DNA of 64,000 nt from Paracidovorax avenae (lineage in GTDB: Bacteria > Pseudomonadota > Gammaproteobacteria > Burkholderiales > Burkholderiaceae_C), in assembly GCF_040892545.1 (NCBI RefSeq), contig NZ_CP156079.1:5367501-5431500 (forward strand), in the 5' to 3' direction. Below are positions 42,458 through 51,100 of this stretch, piece after piece. A program made the position numbers and the translations under genes. The notes beneath the pieces are model-generated. The model was not told where the DNA came from and searched no databases. It was given only the letters and a program-made list of their open reading frames with translations. Each line of letters starts with the position of its first letter. Within the stretch, counting starts at the first letter, position 1.

Positions 42458-43630
42458 TCAGTTCCTCGGCCACAGCGCCCACAGCCGCAGCCCCTGCTTG
42501 AGCCGCCCCGCCAGGTCGCCTGCCTCCTGGCCCCAGCCAGCGAAGTAGTCGGCCCGCACGGCGCCCAGGATGGCCGAGCCGGTGTCCTGCGCCAGCACCA
42601 GGCGCTGCAGCTGCGCAGTGGGGCCGGCAGAGGCGAGCCAGACGGGGGTGCCGTAGGGAATGCTCTGCCGGTCCACGGCGATGGAGCGGCCCGGGGTGAG
42701 CGGCACGCCCTGCGCACCGCGGGGGCCGAAAGCGGCGTCCAGCGGCGAAAGCGGCTCCTCGCGGAAGAACACGTAGCGCGGGTTGGCCCAGAGCATCTCC
42801 GGCACGCGCTGCGGGTTCTGCAGCGTCCACGCGCGGATGCCGGGCCAGGTCGCGTCGCGCACCAGCCCCTGGTCGAGCAGCCAGCGGCCCACGCTCTGGT
42901 AGGGCTGGTCGTTGGTGCCCGCGAAGGCCACGCGCACGAGGCGCACGGATCCATCGGGCTCCTGGATGCGCAGGCGGCCCGAGCCCTGGATGTGCACCAC
43001 CAGCGCCTCGACCGGGTCGCGCACCCAGGCGATGGCACGGCCCGCCAGGGCGGCCTGGGCCTCGGGCAGGGTGTCGATCTGCTGGCGCGTGTACCAGGGC
43101 TTGCGCTGGCCGTAGCCTGCCGGCAGGCCGTACAGCGGCACGGTGAACCCGTTGCCCGGCGTGCGGCTGGCGTCGAGGTAGGGCTCGTAATAGCTGGTGA
43201 GCATGCCGTCCGGATTGCCGTCCAGCGACTCGATGCGGTAGGGCTGCAGGCGCGACACCATCCATTCGCGCTGTTCCTCCGGCGTGGCGATGGAGAGGCG
43301 GCGGATCTCGGGGCACAGCGGCGCGAAGGCCGGCAGCGGCCGCTCGCAGCTGCGCAGCCAGGCGTTCCAGGCCTCGTAGAGCGCGTCGGTGGAGAACCCG
43401 GGCAACTCGGACCAGTGCACCGGGATCCAGCGGCTCTTGGGCTGCGCCATCGGAGGCGGAAGCGGCCCGCCCGGCTCCGGCGGCAGCGGTACGCCAGGGC
43501 CCGGAGGCAGGGTGATGAGCGGACCGGAAGGCGTGGTGGCCGGCGGCAGAACGGGCGGCGGCGTGGAGCAGGCGGCCAGCGTTCCTACAATCAGCGCCGT
43601 TGTCACCAGGCGCAGGAGACGGAGATTCAT
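42458..43630 (-). CDS. mltA: membrane-bound lytic murein transglycosylase A
   Basis: 390 residues. It is a lipoprotein with lipobox L-A-A-C (Cys21), then a Pro/Gly-rich linker. The catalytic double-psi barrel follows: MLTSYYEPYLDASRTPGNGF, WVRDPVEALVVHIQGSGRLR, and the 3D domain at the end with VLAQDTGSAILGAVRADYFA, which holds the catalytic Asp in Q-D-T-G-S-A-I...A-D. It cleaves glycan strands to 1,6-anhydro products at the outer membrane. Its start codon overlaps the start of a small gene on the other strand. Confidence 0.94.
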   Translation of the reverse strand: MNLRLLRLVTTALIVGTLAACSTPPPVLPPATTPSGPLITLPPGPGVPLPPEPGGPLPPPMAQPKSRWIPVHWSELPGFSTDALYEAWNAWLRSCERPLPAFAPLCPEIRRLSIATPEEQREWMVSRLQPYRIESLDGNPDGMLTSYYEPYLDASRTPGNGFTVPLYGLPAGYGQRKPWYTRQQIDTLPEAQAALAGRAIAWVRDPVEALVVHIQGSGRLRIQEPDGSVRLVRVAFAGTNDQPYQSVGRWLLDQGLVRDATWPGIRAWTLQNPQRVPEMLWANPRYVFFREEPLSPLDAAFGPRGAQGVPLTPGRSIAVDRQSIPYGTPVWLASAGPTAQLQRLVLAQDTGSAILGAVRADYFAGWGQEAGDLAGRLKQGLRLWALWPRN

Positions 43631-43763
43631 GGGGCTGATTTTGCTTGAAGCATTGCTGGCGCTCGCCGTGCTCGTCGCCATCGTGTGGTGGACCATGTTC
43701 GCGGGTCGCCGCCGGGGCGAGCTGCCTCCGCCGGACAGCCGGCCGCCAGGCGACGAAAAGTAG
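43629..43763 (+). CDS. 44-residue membrane microprotein
   Basis: MGLILLEALLALAVLVAIVW is one clear membrane helix, followed by a basic turn (GRRRGE) and a Pro/Asp-rich tail ending in GDEK. A ribosome site (AGGAG/GGAG) lies before the ATG. The first two bases of the mltA start codon on the opposite strand lie within this ATG. Without homologues in view the call rests on the helix, the ribosome site and the positive-inside pattern. Confidence 0.45.
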   Translation: MGLILLEALLALAVLVAIVWWTMFAGRRRGELPPPDSRPPGDEK

Positions 43764-43913
43764 GACGGCGCCTGCAAGGGCAGGCGGCCTCCGCCGGGTT
43801 ACGGAGGGGTTCGGACACGCGAAAAATGCCTGCAGGCGCCAGCGGGCCCATGCGCTTTGCCGCATTGCGGGCCCGGCCACGGCGTCCCACCGAACGACAA
43901 CAGGAGAATTTCC

Positions 43914-44570
43914 ATGCGCACTTCCCGCACACTCATCGCCGCCACCGCCGCCGTCGTGCTGCTCGCCAGCGGCTGCGCCAACATGACCGATACCCAGCGC
44001 CGCACGGCCACCGGCGCGGGCGTGGGCGCCGCCGGCGGTGCCGTCCTGGGAGCCGTGACGGGCGGCAATGCCGGCACCGGCGCGCTGATCGGTGCCGGCG
44101 TGGGCGCCCTGGGCACCTACATCTGGTCCCAGCACATGGAGCGCCAGAAGCAGGAAATGCAGCAGGTGACGCAGGGCACCGGCGTGGTGGTCACCCAGAC
44201 GCAGGACAACCAGCTCAAGCTCGACATTCCCAGCGACATCTCGTTCGCCACCAACCGCTCCGACATCCAGCCCAACTTCGCCCCGGTGCTGGACCGTTTC
44301 GCCGAAGGGCTGCGCAACAACCCCAATGCCGAGGTGCGCATCGTCGGATACACCGACTCCACCGGCAACGATTCCATCAACAATCCGCTGTCGCTCGACC
44401 GGGCCACCAGCACGCGCAACTACCTCACCTCCCGCGGCGTGAGCGGGGCGCGCATCCAGGTGGAAGGCCGGGGGGCGCGCGAACCCGTGGCCACCAACGA
44501 CACGGCCGACGGCCGGGCACGCAACCGCCGCGTGGAGATCTACGTGGGCGAGCGCCCGCGCCAGGGCTGA
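43914..44570 (+). CDS. OmpA-family outer-membrane lipoprotein
   Basis: 218 residues. Lipobox A-S-G-C (Cys21), then a glycine-zipper segment (ATGAGVGAAGGAVLGAVTGG, GTGALIGAGVGALG), then an OmpA C-terminal peptidoglycan-binding domain (LDIPSDISFATNRSDIQPNF, IVGYTDSTGN, LSLDRATSTRNYL, GARNRRVEIYV-type end RARNRRVEIYVGE). It probably anchors the outer membrane to the cell wall, as Pal or YiaD do. CAGGAGAA precedes the ATG. Confidence 0.92.
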   Translation: MRTSRTLIAATAAVVLLASGCANMTDTQRRTATGAGVGAAGGAVLGAVTGGNAGTGALIGAGVGALGTYIWSQHMERQKQEMQQVTQGTGVVVTQTQDNQLKLDIPSDISFATNRSDIQPNFAPVLDRFAEGLRNNPNAEVRIVGYTDSTGNDSINNPLSLDRATSTRNYLTSRGVSGARIQVEGRGAREPVATNDTADGRARNRRVEIYVGERPRQG

Positions 44571-44592
44571 GGCCTGGCTCCCTGCTGCCGGG

Positions 44593-45222
44593 TCAGCCGG
44601 CCGAGCGCAACAGGTTCGCCAGTTCCACGGCCGATTTGACCTGCATCTTGTCGAACACGCGCGCACGGTGGACTTCCACCGTGCGCACGCTGATGTCCAG
44701 CTGGTCCGCTATCAGCTTGTTGGGCAATCCTTCCACCACCAGGCGCATCACGTCGCTCTCGCGCTCCGTGAGTTCGGCGAGCCGGTGCTTCAGGTCGTTG
44801 CGCTGGTGCGCTTCTTCCAGGTACCGGGCGGATTGCGCCAGGGCCTGCTCGATGCGGTCCACCAGCAGGTTGTCCGAGAAAGGCTTCTCGCAGAAATCGA
44901 AGGCACCGCGCTTCACGGTGGCCACCGCCGTGGGCACATCGGCATGGCCGGTGAGGAAGATCACCGGCAGGGCGCCGGTCAGCCCGCGCTCGGCCAGGCG
45001 GTCGAACAGCGCCAGCCCGCTCATGCCGGGCATGCGCACGTCCAGCAGCAGGCAGCACGGCTGGCGCAGCACGGGCCGGTCGCCCAGCATGGCCTCGAAG
45101 GCTTCCGCACTGTCGAAGGACTCGCTGGGGACGCGGCGCGATCGCAACAGCCATGCGAGCGCTTCGCGCACGCCGGCGTCGTCGTCCACGATGTACACGG
45201 TGGCGTTGGAGACGGGTTCCAT
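44593..45222 (-). CDS. FixJ/NarL-type response regulator
   Basis: 209 residues. The receiver domain begins TVYIVDDDAGVREALAWLLR and has the phospho-acceptor in CCLLLDVRMPGMSG, then FLTGHADVPTAVATVKRGAF and K in CEKPF. The C-terminal LuxR-type helix-turn-helix has LTERESDVMRLVVEGLPNKL and SVRTVEVHRARVFDKM. The phrase GHADVPTAV is typical of the FixJ/DctR/TtrR group. It starts with an ATG that overlaps the kinase stop by one base (TGATG). Confidence 0.93.
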   Translation of the reverse strand: MEPVSNATVYIVDDDAGVREALAWLLRSRRVPSESFDSAEAFEAMLGDRPVLRQPCCLLLDVRMPGMSGLALFDRLAERGLTGALPVIFLTGHADVPTAVATVKRGAFDFCEKPFSDNLLVDRIEQALAQSARYLEEAHQRNDLKHRLAELTERESDVMRLVVEGLPNKLIADQLDISVRTVEVHRARVFDKMQVKSAVELANLLRSAG

Positions 45223-47354
45223 CAGGCGTTCCGGGTTTCGGTGTCGGGTTCGGCGCCAGCATGGGGACAGGCCGGCAGGGTGAAGGTGAATACCGTACCA
45301 CGCGGTGCATGCGGCGCGTGGCCCAGGAAGCCGCCATGCTGCTCGACCACGGTGCGGCACAGGCTCAGCCCCAGCCCCATGCCTTCCGCGCGGGTGGTGA
45401 AGAACGGCGTGAACAGCTTGGCGCCCACGTCGTCCGGAATGCCGGGGCCGGCATCGATCACCTGGAACTCCAGCCACGCATTCTGCGCATTGGAGGCCGC
45501 GCGCCTCACCCGCAGCTCCAGCAGGCGGTGCGGCGTGCCGGGCTCGTCCATGGCCTGCATGGAGTTCCGCGCGAGGTTGAGCAGCACCTGCTCGACCATG
45601 GTGCGGTCGCAGAGCACGCGGGGCAGTTGCGGCTCCACGCCGATGCGGATCTGCACGCGCAGCTTGTGCGCCTGCAGGCGGATCAGGGGCAGCACGGCAT
45701 CCAGCAGGTCTTCCGCTGCGACGGGTTCGCGTGTCTGGTCGCGGCGGCGCACGAAGTCGTGCACGCTCTTGATGACCCGTCCGGCGCGCTCGGCCTGCTG
45801 CGCGATGCGTTGCAGGCCCACGCGCACGTCCGGCAGGAACGACACCGGACCATGGGATCCCGGCGAGGCTTCCGCCGATTCCAGGAGGTTGATCGACCCG
45901 GAAGCGTAGCTGGCGATGGCCGCGAGCGGCTGGTTGAGCTCATGGCTCAGCAGCGATGCCATTTCGCCCACGGTGGCCAGGCGCGCGGTGGCCTGCAGGC
46001 GCTCCTGGGAAGCCCGCGAGAGCTCCTCGATGCGACGCTGCTCGCTCACGTCCAGGAACGCGCTCATCCAGCCCGTGTGCAGGCCTTGCGCATTGATCAG
46101 TGGCGCTTCGAAGATCAGCACCGGAAAGCGCGTGCCGTCCTTGCGCATGAAGGTGGACTCGTAGCCCTCGCGCGGCGGCGGATGCTGCCCGGACAGCCGC
46201 CCCCTCTGGCGCCGCAGGTATTCATCGACGAACTCCGGCGGCCAGTAGGGCGGGCGATCGGCCTGGCCCAGCAACTCCTGCGCGGAGAATCCGACCATCT
46301 CGCAGAAGGCGGGGTTCACGTAGGTGATGCGCCCCTGGAGGTCGCGGGCACGCAGCCCGGTGACGAGCGAATCCTCCATGGCCTTGCGGAATGCGAGCGC
46401 GTCGCCCAGGTCGCGCTCGGCGCGCAGGCGCCGGCGGTTGTCGCGCACCAGCACCACGAGCACGGTGATCAGCGCGATGGACATGGCCGTGACCAGCGCC
46501 GTGAGCACGTTGGGGAACACGCTCGGCGCGCTGTGCCAGCTGTCCATGCGCAGCACGAGAGCCGTGCCGGGCAGGTCGAAGAGCTGCTGCGTGCTGAACA
46601 TGCGCGTGCCGCGCCGGTTGGCGCCCACCATGGCGAGCCGGGTGCCGTCGGCCTCGGTGAACGACACTTCCTGGCCGCGCTTGAGCCCCGGCACCACCAT
46701 TTCCACCAGCACGTTCTGCAGCGAGTACGTGGCGACCAGGTAGCCGGTGTTGACCCCCTCGTTCGTCAACGGGATGCACAACTCCATCATTTCCGCGCCC
46801 CGGCCCTCGCCCAGCGGCTGGTAGTAGCTGCCCGAATACGAGGGCCCGCCCACGCGCCGGGCATTGCCGCAGGCCAGGGCGGTATTGGAGTGCGTGCCGC
46901 TGCGGGTTTCCGCGTCCCACTGCACGGGCCGGTAGGGCGTTTCGGCATGCGCCCGCACGCGCAGGGCGGGGTCCCGCCATTCGATGCGCACCAGTTCGCG
47001 GCGGCTGCCCAGGAGCTGGGCGGCGCGCGCCTCCCAGCTGGCGCTGTCGGGGCCGCCCGCCTGCAGCGCCTGGAGGTTCTGCAGGTTGTGGGTGAAGCCC
47101 GTGCGGATGTCGGCCACGGCGTCGGCGGCGTCGCGGTCGAGGCGGTTCTGCACTTCGGAGGCTTCGTAGCGCCCCGCCAGCCACACCTGCGTGACCAGCA
47201 TGCCGGCGACGAGCAGCACGAGCGCGGTCCAGAGCGACCAGCGCCGCCATGCGATGTGCCACCGGCGCCAGGGCCAGCGCGCCAGCGCGCCCGCCGCCGG
47301 CGGCAGCGGGGTGGCGGCATCCGCGCCGGTCGCGGGCGTGGGGGCGGTGCTCAC
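45222..47354 (-). CDS. PAS-domain sensor histidine kinase (FixL/DctB-like)
   Basis: 710 residues from a GTG at 47354. One helix (RRWSLWTALVLLVAGMLVTQ) precedes a periplasmic CACHE-like sensor (about 60-310), then a second helix (VLTALVTAMSIALITVLVVL). A PAS domain follows (VTGLRARDLQGRITYVNPAF, CEMVGFSAQELLGQ), then the H-box LLSHELNQPLAAIASYA and N/G boxes (LARNSMQAM, DAGPGIP, GMGLGLSLC). The HELNQPL box is the DctB/FixL type. Its signal could be an organic acid or other small molecule in the periplasm. It is coupled to the response regulator downstream and lies 8 bp after the nitrilase-family gene. Confidence 0.9.
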   Translation of the reverse strand: MSTAPTPATGADAATPLPPAAGALARWPWRRWHIAWRRWSLWTALVLLVAGMLVTQVWLAGRYEASEVQNRLDRDAADAVADIRTGFTHNLQNLQALQAGGPDSASWEARAAQLLGSRRELVRIEWRDPALRVRAHAETPYRPVQWDAETRSGTHSNTALACGNARRVGGPSYSGSYYQPLGEGRGAEMMELCIPLTNEGVNTGYLVATYSLQNVLVEMVVPGLKRGQEVSFTEADGTRLAMVGANRRGTRMFSTQQLFDLPGTALVLRMDSWHSAPSVFPNVLTALVTAMSIALITVLVVLVRDNRRRLRAERDLGDALAFRKAMEDSLVTGLRARDLQGRITYVNPAFCEMVGFSAQELLGQADRPPYWPPEFVDEYLRRQRGRLSGQHPPPREGYESTFMRKDGTRFPVLIFEAPLINAQGLHTGWMSAFLDVSEQRRIEELSRASQERLQATARLATVGEMASLLSHELNQPLAAIASYASGSINLLESAEASPGSHGPVSFLPDVRVGLQRIAQQAERAGRVIKSVHDFVRRRDQTREPVAAEDLLDAVLPLIRLQAHKLRVQIRIGVEPQLPRVLCDRTMVEQVLLNLARNSMQAMDEPGTPHRLLELRVRRAASNAQNAWLEFQVIDAGPGIPDDVGAKLFTPFFTTRAEGMGLGLSLCRTVVEQHGGFLGHAPHAPRGTVFTFTLPACPHAGAEPDTETRNA

Positions 47355-47361
47355 GGCGTAT

Positions 47362-48180
47362 TCACAGGACGCGATGGTCCAGCGCAGGCAGCTGGGAGCG
47401 CACCTGCCGCAGGCGCTCGCCGTCGAGCGGTGCAGCCACCACGCCAGGGCCTTCGGCCTGCTGCGCCAGCACCTGCCCCCACGGGTCCACCACCATGCTG
47501 TGGCCCCAGGTGCGCCGGCCATTCTCGTGCGTGCCCCCCTGTGCCGGCGCGACCACGTAGGCGAGGTTCTCCACCGCGCGGGCGCGCAGCAGCACCTCCC
47601 AGTGGGCCTGGCCCGTGGTGTGGGTGAAGGCGCTGGGCACCAGCAGCACGTCCGCGCCGGCCCGGGCGTGGGCGCGGTAGAGCTCGGGAAAGCGCAGGTC
47701 ATAGCACACCGACAGGCCCACGCGCCATGCGGAGCCGTCGCGGGCCGTCATGGTGAAGCGCGCGGGGGTGCCGCCGGCCTCGATGACGGCGGCCTCGTCG
47801 AAGCGCTCGCGCCCGTTGTCGAACCGGAACAGGTGGATCTTGTCGTAGCGCGCCACGCACTCGCCCGCGGGCGAGAACACGAGGGTGGTGTTGCGCACGT
47901 GGTGCTCGCTGCCGCAGCGCAGGGGCAGCGTGCCGCCGACGATCCACATTCCCAGCTCCCGCGCGGCCTGCGCGAGGAAATCCTGGATCACCCCTTCGCC
48001 GAAGGTCTCGCGCAATGCCAGCTTGTCGGTATCGCGGGCGCCCATGGCGCAGAAATACTCGGGCAGGGCCGCCAGTTCGACGCCCCGGGCAGCGGCATCC
48101 TCCAGCAGGCGGCGGGCCTGCCGGAGGTTGTCCTGCACCTGGAGGCCGGAAACCATCTGCAGTGCGGCGGCGTTCATCAT
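47362..48180 (-). CDS. carbon-nitrogen hydrolase (Nit1/Nit2, omega-amidase type)
   Basis: 272 residues. The Glu-Lys-Cys triad lies in LAALPEYFCAMG (Glu), YDKIHLFRFD (Lys) and LSVCYDLRFPELYR (Cys). The wording DKIHLFD/F and GGTLPLR fit the Nit1/Nit2 branch, which removes damaged deaminated glutathione or omega-amides. Cytoplasmic. Its ATG overlaps the yhdP stop as ATGA, so the two are translationally coupled. This pairing is common in betaproteobacteria. Confidence 0.92.
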   Translation of the reverse strand: MMNAAALQMVSGLQVQDNLRQARRLLEDAAARGVELAALPEYFCAMGARDTDKLALRETFGEGVIQDFLAQAARELGMWIVGGTLPLRCGSEHHVRNTTLVFSPAGECVARYDKIHLFRFDNGRERFDEAAVIEAGGTPARFTMTARDGSAWRVGLSVCYDLRFPELYRAHARAGADVLLVPSAFTHTTGQAHWEVLLRARAVENLAYVVAPAQGGTHENGRRTWGHSMVVDPWGQVLAQQAEGPGVVAAPLDGERLRQVRSQLPALDHRVL

Positions 48181-51100
48181 GGCTCTTTCTCCTCTGCGCC
48201 GCGGGATGCGGGCGCCTTGCGCTGGGAAGCAGTGGAAGCCGGCGCAGGGGCGGCGGCCTCTTCCGGGGATGCGGTGGCGGGCGGCTCCGCCCCCGTGCGG
48301 CGCCGCGGCACGCGCACGATGCGCGGGTCGGTCCAGGTACCGTCGATGCGGAACTCCTGCGTCGCCGCCTGGATGAGCGGCCCCCGCAGGAACACCTGCG
48401 CCAGGAAGCTTCCGAGCCCCACGACGGGGTTGATGGCAGTCGCCACGAGCGACGCCGTCATGGCGTTGATCTCGGGCACCACCACGACATGGAGGTTCTG
48501 GGTTTCATGGTCCAGGTCGGCGCTGCCCTCCATGAGCACCGCGGCGTTCACGCCCTTCATCTGCAGGTTGTTGGTGGTGGCCACGCCCTGCTCGATGCGC
48601 ACGTCGCCCCGCACGAAGTCGAACGCGAAGCCTTCGCTGAACACGTCGCGGAAGTCGAGCGTCAGGCGCCGCGGCAGCGACTGCAGGCTCAGCACCCCCA
48701 GCAGCTTGGCCAGTCCGGGGTCGGCCTTGAGGAACTGGCCGGACTCCACGTTCACATTGATCTGCCCCGACATGGAACGGTAGTCGGGATCGAGGGGCGC
48801 CCCCATCCAGGCGACCTGCCCCTCCATGCGGCCCTTGCCGCGGCGCACCACGCCCTCCATGCCGAAGCGGGCCAGCAACTGGCCGGAATCTCGGATGTCG
48901 AGCCGGAAATCCATGGAGGTGCGGCGGCGCGCGCCTGCGGCCCCGCCGCCCAGCAGCACCCAGTTGCCGCTGGAGGTGAAGCTGGCCTCCGGCACAGTGA
49001 GGTTGAGCTTCGACAAGCGCCATTCCCGCGGAGCGCCTGCGCCACCGCGGTTCTGCGCCTCCACCTCGATGCGGCCGAGCCTGCGGCCGCGCAGCTCGAA
49101 GTCCTGCACGATGATGTCCAGCGCGGGCATCGTGGTGCTTTCGGTGCGGCTGTCCAGCAGCGACTCCTCGACCTGCTGGGCCTCGCTCTGGGGCACGGAA
49201 AGCCGGGACAGACGGGCGAACACGCGGCCGCCGGACTCGTCGCCCTCGCCGTCCGGGCGGTACTCCACGTATCCACTGAGTTCGCGGGCATCCAGATTGG
49301 CCCGCCAGGTGGAGCCCTCGCGGGAACCGCCTGCGACGACATCGTGCAGCGTGCGCCCCTGCAGGACCAGGGTCTTGGCGCGCGCGGCCAGCACGGTGGG
49401 CAGGAACTCCTGCGCGCCACCTTCGGGCATGCGCGCGCTGCCGCCCGGAGCAGCCGCAGATGCGGCAGGGGTGGAAGCGCCCGCCTCCGGCGCGGAGGCC
49501 GGGGCCGACGCCGGGCCGGCAGCCTGCCGGCCCAGCACATCCTGCCAGGCGTCCAGGTCCAGGAGGTCGGTGTGCACATTGGCCGACACCCCCCGCTCCG
49601 GCATGACCGCAGACTCGCCGGGCGCGAGGCCGATGCCGATGGCGCCGCGCAGCACGCGTGGCACCGGGCCGGAATGGTCCAGCACGTAGCTCGCGGAACC
49701 GATGCCGCCGATGTCCACCGTCATCTGCTCGCGGACCGGGGGATCGGCGCCGGCATCGGCGGGCACGGCAGACTCCCGGGCGAGCTGCGACTCGTAGCGC
49801 ACCGGGCGGACCGCATCGGCGGCCTTGCCCAGGGGGGCAGGCAGGTCCAGCGCCATGCCCTGCAGATTGGTCGTCACCAGCACCTCGGGCAGGCCCCGGC
49901 GCACGCCCAGGGCCAGCGCATACGCGGCGCTGCCCGTGGCATGGCGGGCCAGCTCGGGCAGCCCGGGCCACTGCACCGCCTCGCGCAGGCCCTCGGCCGT
50001 GGCCACGCCCTGGCCCCGCACCTGCACCGAGGACTCCAGCGCATTCGCCCCGGATGCCGCGGACCGCATGCCGCCCTCCAGCCGCAGGTCGCCGCCCAGC
50101 GCCCGCCCCTGCACGTTCGCCAGGGTGAAACCGGTGTCGCTGAACTGCACCGCGCCCCGGGTGCGGGTGATGACGGGCACGTCCGGAGTGATGCGCACAT
50201 CGTTGCCCGCGAACGCCAGGCTGCCCTGCACCTTCGACTGGTCGATATGGCTGATCGGCAGGCTCAGGGACAACTGCAGGCCGGCATTGCCGGTACCGGT
50301 CGCCTGGTCCAGGGCATGCGAGGTGAGACGCGAGAGGGGTGATGCCGCCATGAAGGCCAGCATGTCGGCCAGGGGCCCCTGCGCCTGGGCCTGCACGCCC
50401 ACCACGCTGTGGGCGAGATCGGGAATGCGGGCCTCGACCCGGTCCACGCGCAGCCGCGGCGTGCCTGCGAAGCTGCCTGTCGCCCCGCGCACCGCCATGC
50501 TGGAGCGGTCGAACACCAGTTCGCCCGCCAGCTGCGTGAGCGCCGGCCAGACCGGATCGCCCGCATGCTGCAGGCCCGGCGGCACATAGGCATAGGTCAC
50601 GTCCCGCAGCCTGGCTGCGATGTGGAACTCTCCCTGGCCGGGATGGTTGAACGGGATGTCGTGCAGGTCACCCTTGACGCGGAACTGCACGCTGGACGCC
50701 GTACCGGCCGTCACCGCATCGCGCACGTAGTGCCGGGTTTCGGCGGGAATGGCCAGCGGCAGGTAGCGGTGCACGCGCGTGCCGTCGGCACGGCGCAGTT
50801 CCCCGCTCAGGTCCAGCACGCCCGGGAAGCGGGAACGGCTTGAGGACCGCTTCGGGTCGCCGGTGGTCCAGGCCATGCGGGCCTCGCCCTGGGCGTCGGC
50901 GTTCGAGAACTGCAGGTCGGGCACCTGCAGCGCGATGCGCTCGCCCTCCACCTGCCAGCGCACGCTGGCGGACAGCCGCTCCAGCGGCACGGTAGGGTCC
51001 TCGAAGACTTCCGGCAGCACCAAGGCGCCGTCCTGGATGGCCACGGACGCCTTGCCGCCCGCCTGGGTGAACTCGAAATCCACCGCGGCGCCCCGCACGC

